From: Agelas oroides
Taxonomy: Eukaryota; Porifera; Demospongiae; Agelasida; Agelasidae
Length of the DNA stretch: 64,000 bases
Direction: 5' to 3'
Assembly: GCA_949130485.1 (NCBI GenBank)
Contig: OX422186.1
Location: 3,451,313 to 3,515,312, forward strand
Positions 42,446 to 52,018 of the stretch are shown here, one piece after another. The notes under the pieces were generated by a model that was not told the origin of the DNA, ran no database searches, and saw nothing but the letters and a program-made list of their open reading frames with translations. The position numbers and the translations under genes were made by a program. Numbering within the stretch: position 1 is the stretch's first letter; each line of letters opens with the position of its first letter.

Positions 42446-42763
42446 ACTGACACTAAAAATCATTGTTATGGTTTCTAACAAGACTCACTAGCCTAGCCTG
42501 CATGATGCATTATGTTAACCCCAAAACATGCAACCTTTTATGCACAGAGCGATTTGAAGCCAATGCACAACCTGGGCTTCAAAATTGTTGGGGAGGGGGG
42601 GGGGAACAAAAGTTGCATGTCAAAGATTTGAGAGAGCAGCACCCTATGTTGTTTTGCACTTTACCTCCTGGGAACAGAGATTAGCAGTGTAGATGAGGCT
42701 TGGCTTGTAAAAAGAAAGGAACAAACATTGTATTGGGTATTGCTCACTAATATACACTTGAGC

Positions 42764-42840
42764 ATTATGCGCCTATCAATGTTACACCCCACTACCCCTG
42801 TAGGGCTATAGTGGGGCAAAGTGGGGATCGATTTGACTAA
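42764..42840. mobile_element. MITE end, TGCGCCTATCAATGTTA family
   Basis: A single end of the family described at 43154-43429, again preceded by TTA. Other single ends lie at about 45600-45650 and 61411-61507. Confidence 0.55.
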
Positions 42841-43153
42841 TTAACCCTCAGCGCGCATGCGCGACGAGGGTTACAGTCAGTAGTTGTCCTGTGTGTCTGT
42901 CCGTTTTCTGTATTCTGCCTTCTCTGAGAGGTATCAGCGGGTACAGCGCGGAAAATGCAGTAAAACTAAAAAGCCGTTTACTCTAAAACTGCTTAGTTCA
43001 AAAGTTAGAAGCATTATAAACTTTCCGCGACAAAGTCAGCCATTTTCTTCACATGCAATGTTTCCGTATACCTCTCCGTAACACGTACGTAATGGTAAAT
43101 GTGTGATCACGTGAGTTGGAGCACGCGGTATTGTGGTTTTTCCGTCGAACTTA

Positions 43154-43429
43154 TGCACCTATCAATGTTAGGCCCCACTATACCCCACCTGGGGTACACA
43201 AGGGCAAAGTGGGGATTTGACAATATAAAATGTAAACCCCCCACCCCCTTGGGCACATCTCATTGTCAAATGCCCCTGTCTACCTTGTTTATGCTATGGG
43301 ATTTGAAAATCTTTGGATTTCTGCACGTCAACACCCCACCCCTGGGGCAATTGGTTGGCGTCAAATCTCCTTGCGTTGCCCTTATATACCCTGGGTGGGG
43401 TGTAGTGGGGCTTAACATTGATAGGTACA
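43154..43429. mobile_element. Harbinger-like MITE with TTA duplication
   Basis: Terminal inverted repeats of about 70 bases begin TGCACCTATCAATGTTAGGC and the inverse of TGTACCTATCAATGTTAAGC. TTA flanks both sides (43151-43153, 43430-43432). A 3-base TWA duplication suggests PIF/Harbinger; no transposase is present. Confidence 0.75.
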
Positions 43430-43904
43430 TTAGACGATTGTGACCAAGTGACTGTCTCTTACGAGAGGTTCAGAAAGGTATGCCCACAGTGTAATACCGT
43501 AGTGCATGTGAAGAGGTCAGTTTGTCAACCAAAAGTCAGTCTATAACCCACAAGTTGTCTGTGAGTCTATACCTCTCTGGAGCGGAGAACAGGACGCATG
43601 GAAAGAGGGTAAGGGCCCACAGCTCCACTACTCCCAGGTTAATCCAGGTAAGTGAAGTACTTCAACCTTACTCAGACATAATTTATCTACACCATCCATA
43701 ATTTGCAATTTTTTTACTTGAGCAATTTATCATAATATGAAATCAATGACTATGATGTTGATTGAAGATATAAGATATCAGTGATGAAGTGATCAGTGAA
43801 GTTAGTGCAAACAGTATTGGGTAGGAATAGATGGGTACGTTGTAATGAGAATAATATTCAATAGTGATATATAGTGGAAGGAATATGTTCTGCATTTCAG
43901 TTTC

Positions 43905-44958
43905 TCACTTATTCACTTCTTTTATTATGTCTTTGTCCTTCAGCAGGGTCATGGACTTGAAAGCTCCCGATTCTGTTAGTCCCTCAACTGAAACATCGTT
44001 ACCACCAGCAATCTGATGAACGGTCTCCCCATAGGCGAATGCAAACACTGTTCTCTGTTGTCCATCCTCGTCATACAGGAGCATGAGTTTGGCCGTGATG
44101 CGTTGTGGGCAAAGATCGAACCTTTGCATCATCATGCAGTCCATCTTCGAACATTTGCCGAGACGTTCGGTGTGTGGCTCGACTGTAGCCTTGCACTGCA
44201 GGCACGATTTGTACGTGTCGAAGTAAGGGACACCTGCAACTGTGACGTTGTTGATCACCCACAGCTCGTCATCTCTGTCTCCTTGCTCAGCCACAGCTCC
44301 TTTGTCCCCAATGGGGATGATTTCGGAGCCTTCCTTGGCCTTCGTGAGGTATTTTGTCCTCTGATACTCTCGAACCATGAAATTCTTGAGGCAGTAACTT
44401 CGATCTTTATCCATTGCATTCACATTTCCCTCCCAGACACTAACTCGAGCCATACCACTTTCATCTGCAACAGAGACATCCCGTTTTACTCTCCCCCCAA
44501 CTTGCGTTTCGTCCTTTAGTTCCACAACCTTGATGTTCGCTGTGACTTTCTGGAACACATCCAAGCTCTGAAGTGACGAGAGTGTTATGGTTTTGGATGC
44601 TGTTGTGATGTCAGCCATCAATGATGCGACATCCAACTTCTTGGGAGATTGCTTGATTAGTGTAGAAGTCTTCAGCATCACCTCGTACCCCTCGCCCTGA
44701 CGAGCAGGTTTAACCTCGCAATTTTCAAGCGCAACTGCTATGTTCTTTTGATGATAGTCTTTCAGCTTTCGTTGCTGCATTGCCTGAAACCCCACCAGTC
44801 AAATTTGGGAGGTTTCGCAGACCGTCGAAGAACATGGCCTTCCATCCTTTCTTCACAGGCGACAATGTCACTACTGCACCGTGGATGCTGGTGCTGGACA
44901 TGGGTCCATCCACGTCATCGATATTCTCTATCTCCTCATGACTCCTTTTTTTAGCCAT
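43905..44958 (-). pseudogene. RPA/OB-fold-like protein, broken near the N-terminus
   Basis: The first part (44958 to about 44815) reads MAKKRSHEEIENIDDVDGPM to KKGWKAMFFDG. After one frame shift and a TGA near 44800 the second part continues LVGFQAMQQRKLKDYHQKNI to MTLLKDKDIIKEVNK at 43905. About 370 residues in all. The middle has an OB-fold-like stretch (ADESGMARVSVWEGNVNAMD). Toward the end a four-Cys zinc ribbon CLQCKATVEPHTERLGKCSK-x-x-C resembles that of RPA70 C-domains. This suggests single-stranded DNA binding. Many RPA-like frames of this kind ride on transposons; no host element was delimited here. Confidence 0.55.
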
Positions 44959-45655
44959 TCTAACTCTACCCTACATACAGTGCCCTTTTATACTACTATT
45001 ATTGCTAAGTCATCATAACTTAGTCACTGTGCTGTGTCATGTGTGTACAAATAGTAACAATGATGTATTGCTGCTCTAAATATAGTGTAATTTACCTTGA
45101 TGTAACGACCACAATGCAATGTCATATTGTAGCTGTGTTAATGTATACGTTGCATGATGTCAAATAACCACAATGTACTGCACTGTGTTAATATTAAGCC
45201 CAAGTGCCTAGCTGTCAGAACAGATTCGAAGACAGACAGTTAGGAATGAATTGATATCGAAAGGCGTGCCATATCAACTCGAGAGCAAACGTCACGATAC
45301 TATTGTTCACGAGACAGTGATCAATTCTAGTTAACACACAAGCACAATCACATGCACTGCTGCGCCGAGGGTTTGGCACCTCAGTGCCTTTCATTTAAAT
45401 ATCAATTGCCCCAATATACGGGACATACCCTGTAATCAAATCCCCTTGCAGAAGGTGGGGGATTACTGGGGATTTGACACATGCAGTGTAACTGTGCAGT
45501 ATACGGAGACCATTGCCGTATTCAAGATGTCTTCAGAGGTAATCAAATGCCCGACTATAGGGGCAGCCTCCTTCGGTCAAAGCCCCTATATTGCCCGCCA
45601 TCTGTCCGTACAGGGGGGGGGGAGTGGGGCATAATATTGATAGGCGCATTACATA
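44959..45655. other. Gene-free stretch
   Basis: No gene. Contains one end of the TGCGCCTATCAATGTTA MITE family (about 45600-45650) and related GGGGATTTGACA words at 45430-45480. Confidence 0.4.
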
Positions 45656-45722
45656 TAGCCTTGTTCCCAGGTGCTTGCTCGAAAAATCAGATTTTTTGAG
45701 TGAGAGCCTGGGTACGAGGCTA
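45656..45722. mobile_element. TAGCCTCG-family MITE
   Basis: TAGCCTTGTTCCCAGG and CCTGGGTACGAGGCTA enclose an inner hairpin (GCTCGAAAAATCAGATTTTT). Confidence 0.7.
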
Positions 45723-45866
45723 GAGCACTACAGTGTAGCTGTAGTATGCTAATATGGTGTAATGAGACCTCTTTCACTGAAGTCAGGTTGTTTAGCACTA
45801 TAACATAATGGGATAAGAAATCCATTACATGCTGGGTACACGTTCACTAACTGAAGGCATAGTATA

Positions 45867-45997
45867 TGTAACGTGGGAAGCTTTATGCTCACAGACTGTT
45901 CATTATTAATTCCACAAGCCACACGTACAGATCTGATCACATGACTCCAATCAACTGTTACAAAACATAAATGATGACATAACGAGTTCTCGTTACA
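45867..45997 (-). repeat. 3' LTR of the Mag-like element
   Basis: 131 bases, identical by eye to 54720-54850. On the minus strand the polypurine tract AGAAGGGAGA (about 45998-46007) precedes it. Confidence 0.9.
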
Positions 45998-46118
45998 TCT
46001 CCCTTCTTACAAACAAACAAAAGAAAACATATATATATATATATATACCATACTACTAATAATATGCATATCTGATAAGTGCAATTAAATGATAGCACAA
46101 GTAAACAACCAGTATGAT

Positions 46119-46552
46119 TGTGAGGGATTACCTCACTGTGACAGCTATTGCCCTTATTTATTAATTTGTGTATATTTCTGCATGTAGGTTAAGTCATGGT
46201 TCCTAATTTCCTGCTTGTATATTTTGTGGTTTAGGTTCTGTATCAAGGTCAGTTATATTTACCACATTTGTGGAATGTTTCCAGTTGCATCATTTTGTCA
46301 CCTAGGTCATTTCTTTTGGTTGAATACTTAATGTTTGTGTACCTGATTTCCTGGCTTTTCAGTTGCTCCCTAATATTTTATATTGTGGTTTCCTGTACTT
46401 TCCATATAGGATGTTGTATCATCCTGATTGCAGCTAGATCATGTTAGTTTTGTACCTATTTAAGTCAGCTGGGTTTTGCTGTTTGATGTTGAACTAGAAA
46501 TTGAGTCTCTCCAATTGACATCTCGAGTTGCGCCGCGGCTTAATCCTTCACA
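46119..46552 (+). repeat. 5' LTR of the Gmr1-like element
   Basis: Begins TGTGAGGGATTACC and ends TCCTTCACA. A TATA-like word TATTTAAG at about 46457-46464 may place the transcription start in the last 80 bases; this is inference. Confidence 0.92.
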
Positions 46553-46554
46553 TT

Positions 46555-46572
46555 TGGTGGCAGCGGTGGGAT
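46555..46572 (+). promoter_or_regulatory. Primer binding site, tRNA-Leu type
   Basis: TGGTGGCAGCGGTGGGAT starts two bases after the LTR. It is the complement of a tRNA-Leu 3' end (ATCCCACCGCTGCCA plus CCA), from general knowledge of metazoan tRNA-Leu. Confidence 0.8.
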
Positions 46573-46613
46573 CACTGTGCGACAGTTGTTCGGCAGACCC
46601 ATTGAGACAGTAG

Positions 46614-49600
46614 ATGACCACGAGGTCGGGAAGGAGGTATACCAAGTCGGGGAAGATGTCGTCGGAAAACGGAGAGTCGGGAGCCGCTAGTATGGCCGAG
46701 ATGGTACGGTTGTTGCTGGAGGATCGGCGGAAGCGGGAAGAGGAGACGGCGGCGGAGCAGAGGCGCCGGGATGAGGAAAGAGCCGATGAGTTGCGGCGGA
46801 GAATGGAGGAAGAGGAGCGCCGGGCGAGGGAAGCGGACCAGAGGGTCAAGGAGATGCAGGAGCAGTTTGAGTTGATGCGGAAGCTCGTGGAGGGGACAAG
46901 CAAACGTGAGGAGCCACGAAAGCCTGAGAGGGCGGATACCATTAAATTGACCAAGTTAACGGAGCAGGATGACATCGAAGCATACCTGACCGTATTCGAG
47001 AGAATGATGGGTGCTTACGAGGTGGAGAAGTCACGGTGGGCATTCATGCTTGCGCCGCAGCTGACAGGAAAGGCACAGCAGGCTTATGCCGCATTGAGCG
47101 CGGATGACGCGGGTGACTACCCCGCATTAAAGGCTGCTATACTCCAGCGATACGATATCAACGAGGAAACGTATCGCCAACGCTTCCGGGCGGCCAAGAT
47201 GGGAAGTGGAGAGTCGCCACCGGCATTGGCAACGCGCCTTACTGACCTCGCTGGAAAGTGGCTGAAGGAATGTGGGACTGTACAGGAGGTCGTGGATGCG
47301 GTCGTCAAGGAACAGTTGCTGCGAGCTCTGCCAGACGAGGTACGGGTCTGGGTGAGCGAACGAAAGCCAACCACTAGTACTGCAGCGGGACGGTTGGCAG
47401 AGGATTACCTGCAGGCGAGGAGACAGTCAATGAGCGTAAACAGGGAGGCAAGCAGGAAGACGGAGAGGCCATCTGAAGGGCCGGTGAAATGCCATAAGTG
47501 TGGACAGCCGGGTCACTTAGCGAGGGAATGTCCGAGGAATACCAGGCTCGGATACGGCGGAGCAGTGTCGGGGCAGCAACCTCCGAGGCAGGGAAGAGAG
47601 GGTCAGGTGTTGAGATGCTACAACTGTCATCGTATAGGCCATGTTGCAGCTAAGTGCCCAAGCAGGGCTGCGATGTACTGTGAGAGTGGTTGCAGGAGGC
47701 GTAGGCCAGTTGCGAGGGCCCGTGATCACAAGGGGGACGTCTCCCGACAAGGTGTGGTGGAAGGAGTGAACGTGAGTGACATTCTGCTGGACACCGGAGC
47801 TAGCACCACCCTAGTCAGGAGTGACCTCGTCCCGGAGGAAAAGATGACTGCAGAAGAAATATCAATCCGCTGTGCACACGGGGATACGGTTATCTACCCA
47901 CTAGCTGAGATTGAGATTGTGGTTGGTGGAAGGAGTCTCACAGTGGAGGCAGCCGTGGCCGACAAGCTACCTGTGTCTGTACTTCTGGGGAGAGATGTGC
48001 CAGAACTGGGGGTGCTACTGCAGGAATCGGACCAGGACATTGGGGAGATGCAGCCAGGAGAGGCCATGGTTGTCACAACCAGAGCACGGAAGAGACAGCA
48101 GCAACAGGAGGAAGCTGTCCGGATGGAGGAGGAGAGGAGAGATGGAGCCCATCCCAAGGCGGTTGAGGGACTGATGACTGTGAACCAGGAGGAGGACCAA
48201 CCCAGGGAGGGAAACCTGGAGACTGGAGCCCAGGAAGCAGACACTGTTGAGACCAGTGATGGAGATATGTTGGGGGCCACCTTTGATGAGGAGCTGTTCT
48301 CAGGGGGCCAGGAGAGAGTGAAGTTGTCCAGGAGTCAGAAGCGAGCCAACCGGGAAACATTTTCTCAGGGGAAGGAGGAGGAGAGTACCTACCCTTGTCA
48401 CCCACTGGATCTGACATCTGCAGAAGTGAGGAGATTGCAGCAGGAAGATGAGTCACTAGTGGAGGTACGGAAGGCAGCAAGGGGCGAAGCCAGCTCAGCA
48501 GGAGCAGGATTCTTTGAGAAGGAGGGCCTGGTCTATCGACGATGGGTGCCACCAGGGAGAGATGGAGAGGACATGGCAGTAGAGCAACTGGTACTCCCAA
48601 GACAATGCCGGGGAACAGTGATGCAGTTGGCACATACAATCCCATTGGCAGGACACATGGGAAAGACAAAGACAGGACAGCGGGTCCGCCAGCGTTTCTA
48701 CTGGCCCACCCTGTTTCGAGATGTGGCCGAATACTGCCGGACGTGTGCAGAGTGCCAGAAGGCGGCGCCTGGGCGGAGGCAACGGGCCCCCCTCATACCT
48801 CTACCTGTCATTGAAGAACCATTCCGACGAATGGCCATGGACATTGTAGGGCCATTACCGAGGAGCCGAAGTGGGAATCGGTATGTATTAGTGATGTGTG
48901 ATTATGCTACCCGTTATCCAGAAGCCGTTCCCCTCCGTTGCATTGACGCAGAGCATGTGGCAGAGGAATTGGTAAAGGTGTTTGCCAGGGTGGGTGTGCC
49001 TCAAGAGATCCTCACGGACCAGGGATCCAACTTCACTTCCCAGTTGTTGCGGGAGGTGTACAATTTGCTGAAGGTCCAGGCCATCCGGACGAGTCCCTAC
49101 CACCCTCAGACGGATGGCCTAGTCGAACGCTTCAATCAAACTTTGAAGCAGATGTTGCGCAAGGCAGCCACCGAAGAGGGCAAGGATTGGGACAAACTGT
49201 TGCCATACCTGTTGTTCGCCTACCGGGAGGTGCCTCAAGCCTCCACAGGCTTCTCCCCGTTTGAGTTGTTATATGGTCGGCAAGTGCGAGGGCCACTTGA
49301 TGTCTTGAAGGAGACCTGGGAAACAGATAAGAGGAGTAATGAGAGTGTTGTCTCATACGTTCTCTCAGTGCAGGAGAAGCTGGCCCGGATGTCTGAACTG
49401 GTGCGGGAAAATCTAGCCCAGGCCCAGAAAGACCAGAAGAGGTGGTATGACCGTCATGCACGGCAACGGGAGTTCGAGCCTGGTGAACATGTTCTGGTGT
49501 TATTACCATCTTCAACCAGTAAACTGCAGGCCCGGTGGCAGGGTCCTTATCCTGTGCTACGTCGTGTGGGTACTGTCACCTATCAGATCGACATGTTTGA

Positions 49601-51173
49601 TACCCGGAAACGCCGTCGGATTTTTCATGTGAACATGCTACGCAAGTGGCACACTCCAAATGCCACCAGCTTCTTTGCTGAGGATGATGATGCGATGGAC
49701 ATAGAGAATGAAGAAGTTGTGATGTGGAGAGGTGACAAGGTTGAGGATCAACCAGTGGTCAGTAAAGAACTTGACACGGAGAAGCATGCCGAGCTACAAA
49801 TCCTACTGGGGGAGTTCTCAGATGTCCTTCAATCCACACCAGGCAGGACAAGTATGGCCGAGCACAATATTGAGACTGGGACAGCTAACCCGATCCGACT
49901 ACCCCCATACCGGTTGCCACATGCCTACCGAGAGACGGTGAGAAAGGAGCTGAATGAGATGGAGGAGAGTGGCGTGATTGAACCTTCTGTCAGTGAATGG
50001 GCCTCTCCAGTAGTTCTTGTCCAGAAGAAGGACGGCACTATGCGCTTTTGCGTAGACTATCGGAAGTTGAACAGTGTATCACGGACTGATGCCTATCCCA
50101 TGCCAAGAGTGGATGACCTAATTGACCGGCTGGGCACCGCCAAATACATCACCACACTGGATCTCACACGTGGCTACTGGCAGGTACCTATGGCCAAAGG
50201 TGCCTGCACGAGAACGGCATTCACCACCCCATTTGGTCTGTACCAGTTTCGGGTGATGCCATTCGGTCTACAGGGTGCACCAGCCACTTTTCAGCGGATG
50301 ATGGACCAGTTGATACGTGGTATGGAAACATTTGCTGGTGCTTATCTTGACGATCTGGTCATTCACAGTTCAACCTGGGAGGATCATCTGCGTCAGATTC
50401 GTGCTGTACTTGAGAGATTGCGAGAAGCAGGACTGACTGCAAAACCCAGGAAGTGCCAGTTCGCCATGTCCAAATGTGTCTACCTTGGTCATGTGGTGGG
50501 GAATGGCATGGTACAGCCGGAGGAGTCCAAGGTGAAGGCAGTGAAGCAGTTCCCGACTCCAGTAACAAAGAAAGAAGTGAGGACCTTCTTGGGGATGACC
50601 GGATACTACCGGAAATTCATTGAAGATTATGCCACAGTTGCAGCCCCGCTGACAGACCTAACTCGCAAGAATAGCCCTAATCGTGTCAAGTGGACTCCAG
50701 TATGTGAAGCAGCCTTTCAGAAGTTAAAAAACTGTCTATGTTCCACACCTGTGCTCAGAAGTCCAGATTTTGATAGGACTTTTATTGTTCAGACTGATGC
50801 GTCAAACCGAGGTGTCGGAGCGGTGTTGAGTCAAGTGGGTGAAGATGGCACAGATCATCCTATCGCATATTATAGTCGAAAACTCCTTCCGCGAGAGGAA
50901 CGATACTCGACTATAGAGAAGGAGTGTCTGGCTATAAAGTTAGCAGTCCAAACCTTTCGGGTGTACTTGCTGGGAAAGCCCTTCATCATCCAGACAGACC
51001 ACCGGTCGTTGGAATGGTTGGACCGGCTTAAGGAGAATAATGCCCGCCTCACAAGATGGAGTCTATCTTTGCAGCCCTATCAGTTTCAAGTACACTATCG
51101 GGCTGGTAAAGCTAATGCTAATGCCGATGCACTATCTCGGGGAGTAGAGTCACCCACAAACGCGACATGTTAG
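46614..51173 (+). CDS. Gag-pol polyprotein with Gmr1-like domain order
   Basis: 1519 residues in one frame. Order: coiled-coil and capsid-type gag (about 20-270); two CCHC knuckles, CHKCGQPGHLAREC (293-306) and CYNCHRIGHVAAKC (335-348); aspartic protease DTGAST (393-398); integrase with an HHCC finger (His 674 and 681, Cys 708 and 711), catalytic D743, D802 and E838 (D-35-E) and a GPY-type C-terminal module; RT with YLDD at 1244-1247; RNase H with its first Asp at 1395 and ending NADALSRG. RT and integrase are gypsy-type by motif, but integrase precedes RT, as in Copia elements and the Gmr1 group. The integrase-RT joint lies about residues 1020-1080 (acidic linker). No lesion is seen. The start chosen is the first Met after the primer site. 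Confidence 0.92.
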   Translation: MTTRSGRRYTKSGKMSSENGESGAASMAEMVRLLLEDRRKREEETAAEQRRRDEERADELRRRMEEEERRAREADQRVKEMQEQFELMRKLVEGTSKREEPRKPERADTIKLTKLTEQDDIEAYLTVFERMMGAYEVEKSRWAFMLAPQLTGKAQQAYAALSADDAGDYPALKAAILQRYDINEETYRQRFRAAKMGSGESPPALATRLTDLAGKWLKECGTVQEVVDAVVKEQLLRALPDEVRVWVSERKPTTSTAAGRLAEDYLQARRQSMSVNREASRKTERPSEGPVKCHKCGQPGHLARECPRNTRLGYGGAVSGQQPPRQGREGQVLRCYNCHRIGHVAAKCPSRAAMYCESGCRRRRPVARARDHKGDVSRQGVVEGVNVSDILLDTGASTTLVRSDLVPEEKMTAEEISIRCAHGDTVIYPLAEIEIVVGGRSLTVEAAVADKLPVSVLLGRDVPELGVLLQESDQDIGEMQPGEAMVVTTRARKRQQQQEEAVRMEEERRDGAHPKAVEGLMTVNQEEDQPREGNLETGAQEADTVETSDGDMLGATFDEELFSGGQERVKLSRSQKRANRETFSQGKEEESTYPCHPLDLTSAEVRRLQQEDESLVEVRKAARGEASSAGAGFFEKEGLVYRRWVPPGRDGEDMAVEQLVLPRQCRGTVMQLAHTIPLAGHMGKTKTGQRVRQRFYWPTLFRDVAEYCRTCAECQKAAPGRRQRAPLIPLPVIEEPFRRMAMDIVGPLPRSRSGNRYVLVMCDYATRYPEAVPLRCIDAEHVAEELVKVFARVGVPQEILTDQGSNFTSQLLREVYNLLKVQAIRTSPYHPQTDGLVERFNQTLKQMLRKAATEEGKDWDKLLPYLLFAYREVPQASTGFSPFELLYGRQVRGPLDVLKETWETDKRSNESVVSYVLSVQEKLARMSELVRENLAQAQKDQKRWYDRHARQREFEPGEHVLVLLPSSTSKLQARWQGPYPVLRRVGTVTYQIDMFDTRKRRRIFHVNMLRKWHTPNATSFFAEDDDAMDIENEEVVMWRGDKVEDQPVVSKELDTEKHAELQILLGEFSDVLQSTPGRTSMAEHNIETGTANPIRLPPYRLPHAYRETVRKELNEMEESGVIEPSVSEWASPVVLVQKKDGTMRFCVDYRKLNSVSRTDAYPMPRVDDLIDRLGTAKYITTLDLTRGYWQVPMAKGACTRTAFTTPFGLYQFRVMPFGLQGAPATFQRMMDQLIRGMETFAGAYLDDLVIHSSTWEDHLRQIRAVLERLREAGLTAKPRKCQFAMSKCVYLGHVVGNGMVQPEESKVKAVKQFPTPVTKKEVRTFLGMTGYYRKFIEDYATVAAPLTDLTRKNSPNRVKWTPVCEAAFQKLKNCLCSTPVLRSPDFDRTFIVQTDASNRGVGAVLSQVGEDGTDHPIAYYSRKLLPREERYSTIEKECLAIKLAVQTFRVYLLGKPFIIQTDHRSLEWLDRLKENNARLTRWSLSLQPYQFQVHYRAGKANANADALSRGVESPTNATC

Positions 51174-51176
51174 TCG

Positions 51177-51195
51177 CAGGAGAAGGGGGGAGGAG
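51177..51195 (+). promoter_or_regulatory. Polypurine tract of the Gmr1-like element
   Basis: AGGAGAAGGGGGGAGGAG ends directly at the 3' LTR; it would prime plus-strand DNA synthesis. Confidence 0.85.
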
Positions 51196-51629
51196 TGTGA
51201 GGGATTACCTCACTGTGACAGCTATTGCCCTTATTTATTAATTTGTGTATATTTCTGCATGTAGGTTAAGTCATGGTTCCTAATTTCCTGCTTGTATATT
51301 TTGTGGTTTAGGTTCTGTATCAAGGTCAGTTATATTTACCACATTTGTGGAATGTTTCCAGTTGCATCATTTTGTCACCTAGGTCATTTCTTTTGGTTGA
51401 ATACTTAATGTTTGTGTACCTGATTTCCTGGCTTTTCAGTTGCTCCCTAATATTTTATATTGTGGTTTCCTGTACTTTCCATATAGGATGTTGTATCATC
51501 CTGATTGCAGCTAGATCATGTTAGTTTTGTACCTATTTAAGTCAGCTGGGTTTTGCTGTTTGATGTTGAACTAGAAATTGAGTCTCTCCAATTGACATCT
51601 CGAGTTGCGCCGCGGCTTAATCCTTCACA
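51196..51629 (+). repeat. 3' LTR of the Gmr1-like element
   Basis: 434 bases, identical by eye to the 5' LTR, followed by ATGAT. Confidence 0.92.
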
Positions 51630-51658
51630 ATGATACAACCTTAATGACATTCAAAAGC

Positions 51659-52018
51659 TTACATGAGTGGAAGTTCAGGTTGGCACATAGTGATCCAGTC
51701 AGGTGGTCTTCGATTTCGAGTCGATCTACGAGGTCCTGGGCATGGTGGATCGACAGAGGGTTCGACAGGGGGATTGGAAGACGACTCTGCAAGATCGGCA
51801 TTAGGTGTTGGTCCATTACTGGGTAGTGTTGGAATGAGTGCTGCCTTCTCACTTGTGTTGTTCTGTGGTTGTGGGAGATCATCAACGTCTGGAGGACTCG
51901 GCATTGGCTGTTCATCTGACCGTATCGGATAACGTGGTGAGGACGTGACATGTTCAAAGCCCCACTTCTTGGCAAATGATGCGAACTCTGCCGATGCAAA
52001 TTGTGGTACTCTTGCCAT
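51659..52018 (-). pseudogene. Integrase remnant and pol tail of the Mag-like element
   Basis: The frame reads VPQFASAEFASFAKKWGFEH and VTSSPRYP, the segment after the second integrase Asp, then jumps to a Pro/Ser-rich tail ending GPRRSTRNRRPPDWI. The HHCC finger, the first two Asp and the catalytic Glu are absent, so two internal deletions are inferred: one joining RNase H (TYKNGK) to this segment, one after SSPRYP. The Met at 52018 is by chance. Confidence 0.7.

Larger units (their letters stand above)
46119..51629 (+). mobile_element. Complete Gmr1-like LTR retrotransposon
   Basis: Two 434-base LTRs (46119-46552 and 51196-51629) look identical and are flanked by ATGAT (46114-46118 and 51630-51634). 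A primer site follows the 5' LTR and a polypurine tract precedes the 3' LTR. One 1519-codon frame fills the interior. All parts needed for mobility appear present, so the copy is very recent. Confidence 0.9.

Noticed and set aside
47894..48669. Antisense frames within the Gmr1-like polyprotein
   Set aside because: No motif; they arise from the codon bias of the real plus-strand frame.
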